From an uncultured Faecalibacterium sp. (GTDB taxonomy: Bacteria > Bacillota > Clostridia > Oscillospirales > Ruminococcaceae), in assembly GCA_900765105.1 (NCBI GenBank), contig CAAFQM010000147.1, positions 1 to 23,834 on the forward strand: DNA of 23,834 nucleotides. Direction: 5' to 3'. Position 1 is the first letter of the stretch. Each line of letters begins with the position of its first letter. The position numbers and the translations under genes are program-made. The notes under the pieces were generated by a model. That model did no database searches, was not told where the DNA came from, and worked only from the letters and a program-made list of their open reading frames with translations. Below, in pieces: positions 23,027 to 23,834 of the stretch.

Positions 23027-23539
23027 TCAGATCGGCCCTGCCACGCGGCGGACAAAGCGGTTGAGCTGGTTGCCGTTGGTGTGGCAGAAGGTAATGGCCA
23101 TGGCCAGCGCATCGGCGGTGTCATCGGGCTTCGGTACGGCGGGCAGGTGCAATAGCACACGGGTCATTTCCTGCACCTGTTTTTTCACGGCCTTGCCGTA
23201 GCCGGTGACCGCCTGTTTGACCTGCATGGGGGTGTACTCGTAGATGGGCAGTCCCGCCTGCGCCGCCGCCAGCAGGATGACCCCGCGGGCTTCCGCCACG
23301 CCGATGACTGTGGTCTGGTTGTGCTGGTAGAACAGCTTTTCGATGGCCAGCACTTCCGGTTTCGTGCGGTCGATGACCTCCTTGATGCCGGTGTACACTT
23401 CATCCAGACGCCGCTCGAACGGCACGCCTGCGTCGGTGCACACCGCGCCGAAATCCACCGGCGCAAAGCGGTTGCCCGCATAATCCACCACGCCCCAGCC
23501 CACGATGGCGTAGCCGGGGTCGATGCCCAAAACTCTCAT
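23027..23539 (-). CDS. ruvC: Crossover junction endonuclease RuvC
   Basis: The 170-residue resolvase cuts Holliday junctions after RuvAB migration. It starts MRVLGIDPGYAIVGWGVVD. The catalytic acids are D7, E67 (LAIEKLFY), D140 and D143 (KPDDTADALAMAITF), which match the RNase-H-like site of E. coli RuvC. VGKAEARGVIL-type sequence is present as GVAEARGVILLAA, and YTPMQVKQAVTGYGKAVKKQV is the DNA-binding part. GGAAGGAA lies about eight bases before the ATG. It is the first gene of a run leading to ruvA, ruvB and glmM, behind the promoter at 23581-23609. The SOS-type LexA box known for some ruv operons is not seen. Confidence 0.98.
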   Translation of the reverse strand: MRVLGIDPGYAIVGWGVVDYAGNRFAPVDFGAVCTDAGVPFERRLDEVYTGIKEVIDRTKPEVLAIEKLFYQHNQTTVIGVAEARGVILLAAAQAGLPIYEYTPMQVKQAVTGYGKAVKKQVQEMTRVLLHLPAVPKPDDTADALAMAITFCHTNGNQLNRFVRRVAGPI

Positions 23540-23580
23540 GCTGCGATTCCTTCCGATACTATTCCTATTATAACCTAATT

Positions 23581-23609
23581 ATTATATCACACCAAAACGG
23601 TGTGAGCAA
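23581..23609 (-). promoter_or_regulatory. Promoter of the ruvC run with an inverted repeat in its spacer
   Basis: On the minus strand TTGCTC (23604-23609), 17 bases, then TATAAT (23581-23586) preceded by TGA (extended -10). The spacer holds TCACACC (23587-23593), five bases, then GGTGTGA (23599-23605), an exact 7-base inverted repeat that fills the space between the boxes, so a repressor is plausible. A second TATAAT lies at 23567-23572 with a poorer -35. Confidence 0.75.
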
Positions 23610-23713
23610 TACAGACTCTGCTGCATTTTCGCCCGGAATAGACGCTGCCACGCCAAAAAGGGCTTCTCCGCGCCGGGGTTTCAAAAAAGTTTTACAATTT
23701 TTGAAAAAAGGGC

Positions 23714-23742
23714 TTGCTTTTTGGAAAAAGGTATGGTAATAT
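23714..23742 (+). promoter_or_regulatory. Promoter of the tRNA-Val gene
   Basis: TTGCTT (23714-23719), a 17-base spacer and TAATAT (23737-23742) preceded by TGG (extended -10). Transcription would begin about 24 bases before the tRNA. The rest of the gap (23610-23713) holds A/T-rich DNA with an inverted repeat TTCAAAAA/TTTTTGAA (23680-23687/23698-23705) and no gene. Confidence 0.75.
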
Positions 23743-23772
23743 AAACAAGCTGATTTCGGCAAAACAGAATAT

Positions 23773-23834
23773 GGACGGTTAGCTCAGCTGGTAGAGCATC
23801 TGCTTGACGTGCAGGAGGTCACAGGTTCGAGTCC
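23773..23834 (+). tRNA. tRNA-Val, anticodon GAC (3' end beyond window)
   Basis: The 5' acceptor strand GGACGGT is followed by TA and D-arm GCTC/GAGC with the AGCTGGTA loop. The anticodon arm is TCTGC-TTGACGT-GCAGG with anticodon GAC, and a five-base variable loop precedes the T-arm ACAGG-TTCGAGT-CC. The closing acceptor strand lies outside the window. The T-arm GGTTCGA box is standard. Anticodon GAC reads valine codons GUC and GUU. Confidence 0.95.

Noticed and set aside
23540..23610. LexA (SOS) box before ruvC
   Set aside because: No GAAC-N4-GTTC type site is present; the palindrome found has a different sequence.
23568..23762. Minus-strand 64-codon frame between ruvC and tRNA-Val
   Set aside because: It starts at a TTG without a ribosome site and runs through the promoters of both neighbours, including the palindrome; no family resemblance.

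Overview
The window is GC-rich DNA from a low-GC-lineage (Bacillota/Clostridia) chromosome. Shine-Dalgarno boxes are strong (AGGAGG-type) and the promoters are SigA-like with TTGnnn and TATAnT boxes. The gene content includes spoIIE, a ClpE-type unfoldase, ecfA1-ecfA2-ecfT-truA synteny and a DUF5711-like protein. My best guess is an Oscillospiraceae/Ruminococcaceae gut bacterium close to Faecalibacterium. That is inferred from gene style, not from a marker comparison.

Layout. (1) 1-3140, minus strand: an operon that starts from a good promoter at 3206-3234. It encodes a membrane-anchored beta-propeller protein with a TatA/B-like N-terminus, a UPF0340 protein, the YggS-type PLP protein and, after a hairpin, the start of an ABC exporter. 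(2) 3407-5640, plus strand: an OmpR-type response regulator and a membrane histidine kinase, closed by a shared convergent terminator. (3) 5703-6848, minus: a pectinesterase without signal peptide, with its own promoter, followed by a 53-residue membrane protein. (4) 6924-9209, minus: SpoIIE phosphatase. (5) 9393-10856, minus: gltX with a near-consensus promoter and its own terminator. (6) 10978-14007, minus: cvpA-like gene then a ClpE-like unfoldase, behind a promoter overlapped by a CIRCE-like (HrcA) operator at 14029-14055. (7) 14072-23539, minus: a long co-directional run ruvC-ruvA-ruvB-glmM-methyltransferase-ecfA1-ecfA2-ecfT-truA-DUF5711-like. It starts from a promoter whose spacer carries a perfect inverted repeat at 23587-23605. 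(8) 23714-23834, plus: promoter and 5' part of tRNA-Val(GAC).

The most unusual feature is a family of structured repeats placed between genes of region 7. Five copies of a roughly 50-base half-unit are visible. Each has a CCCTCTC(A/C)GTC end motif, a short stem of variable sequence and a C-rich/G-rich stem. Four copies form two inverted pairs (16083-16219 and 18880-19005) and one stands alone (22964-23019). The stems keep pairing while their sequence changes, which suggests selection or mechanistic constraint on folding. The lone copy also supplies the ruvA ribosome binding site.

There is no gene-free stretch longer than 300 bases. The two longest gaps, 3141-3406 and 23540-23772, are divergent promoter regions. 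No CRISPR array, transposase or phage gene was seen.
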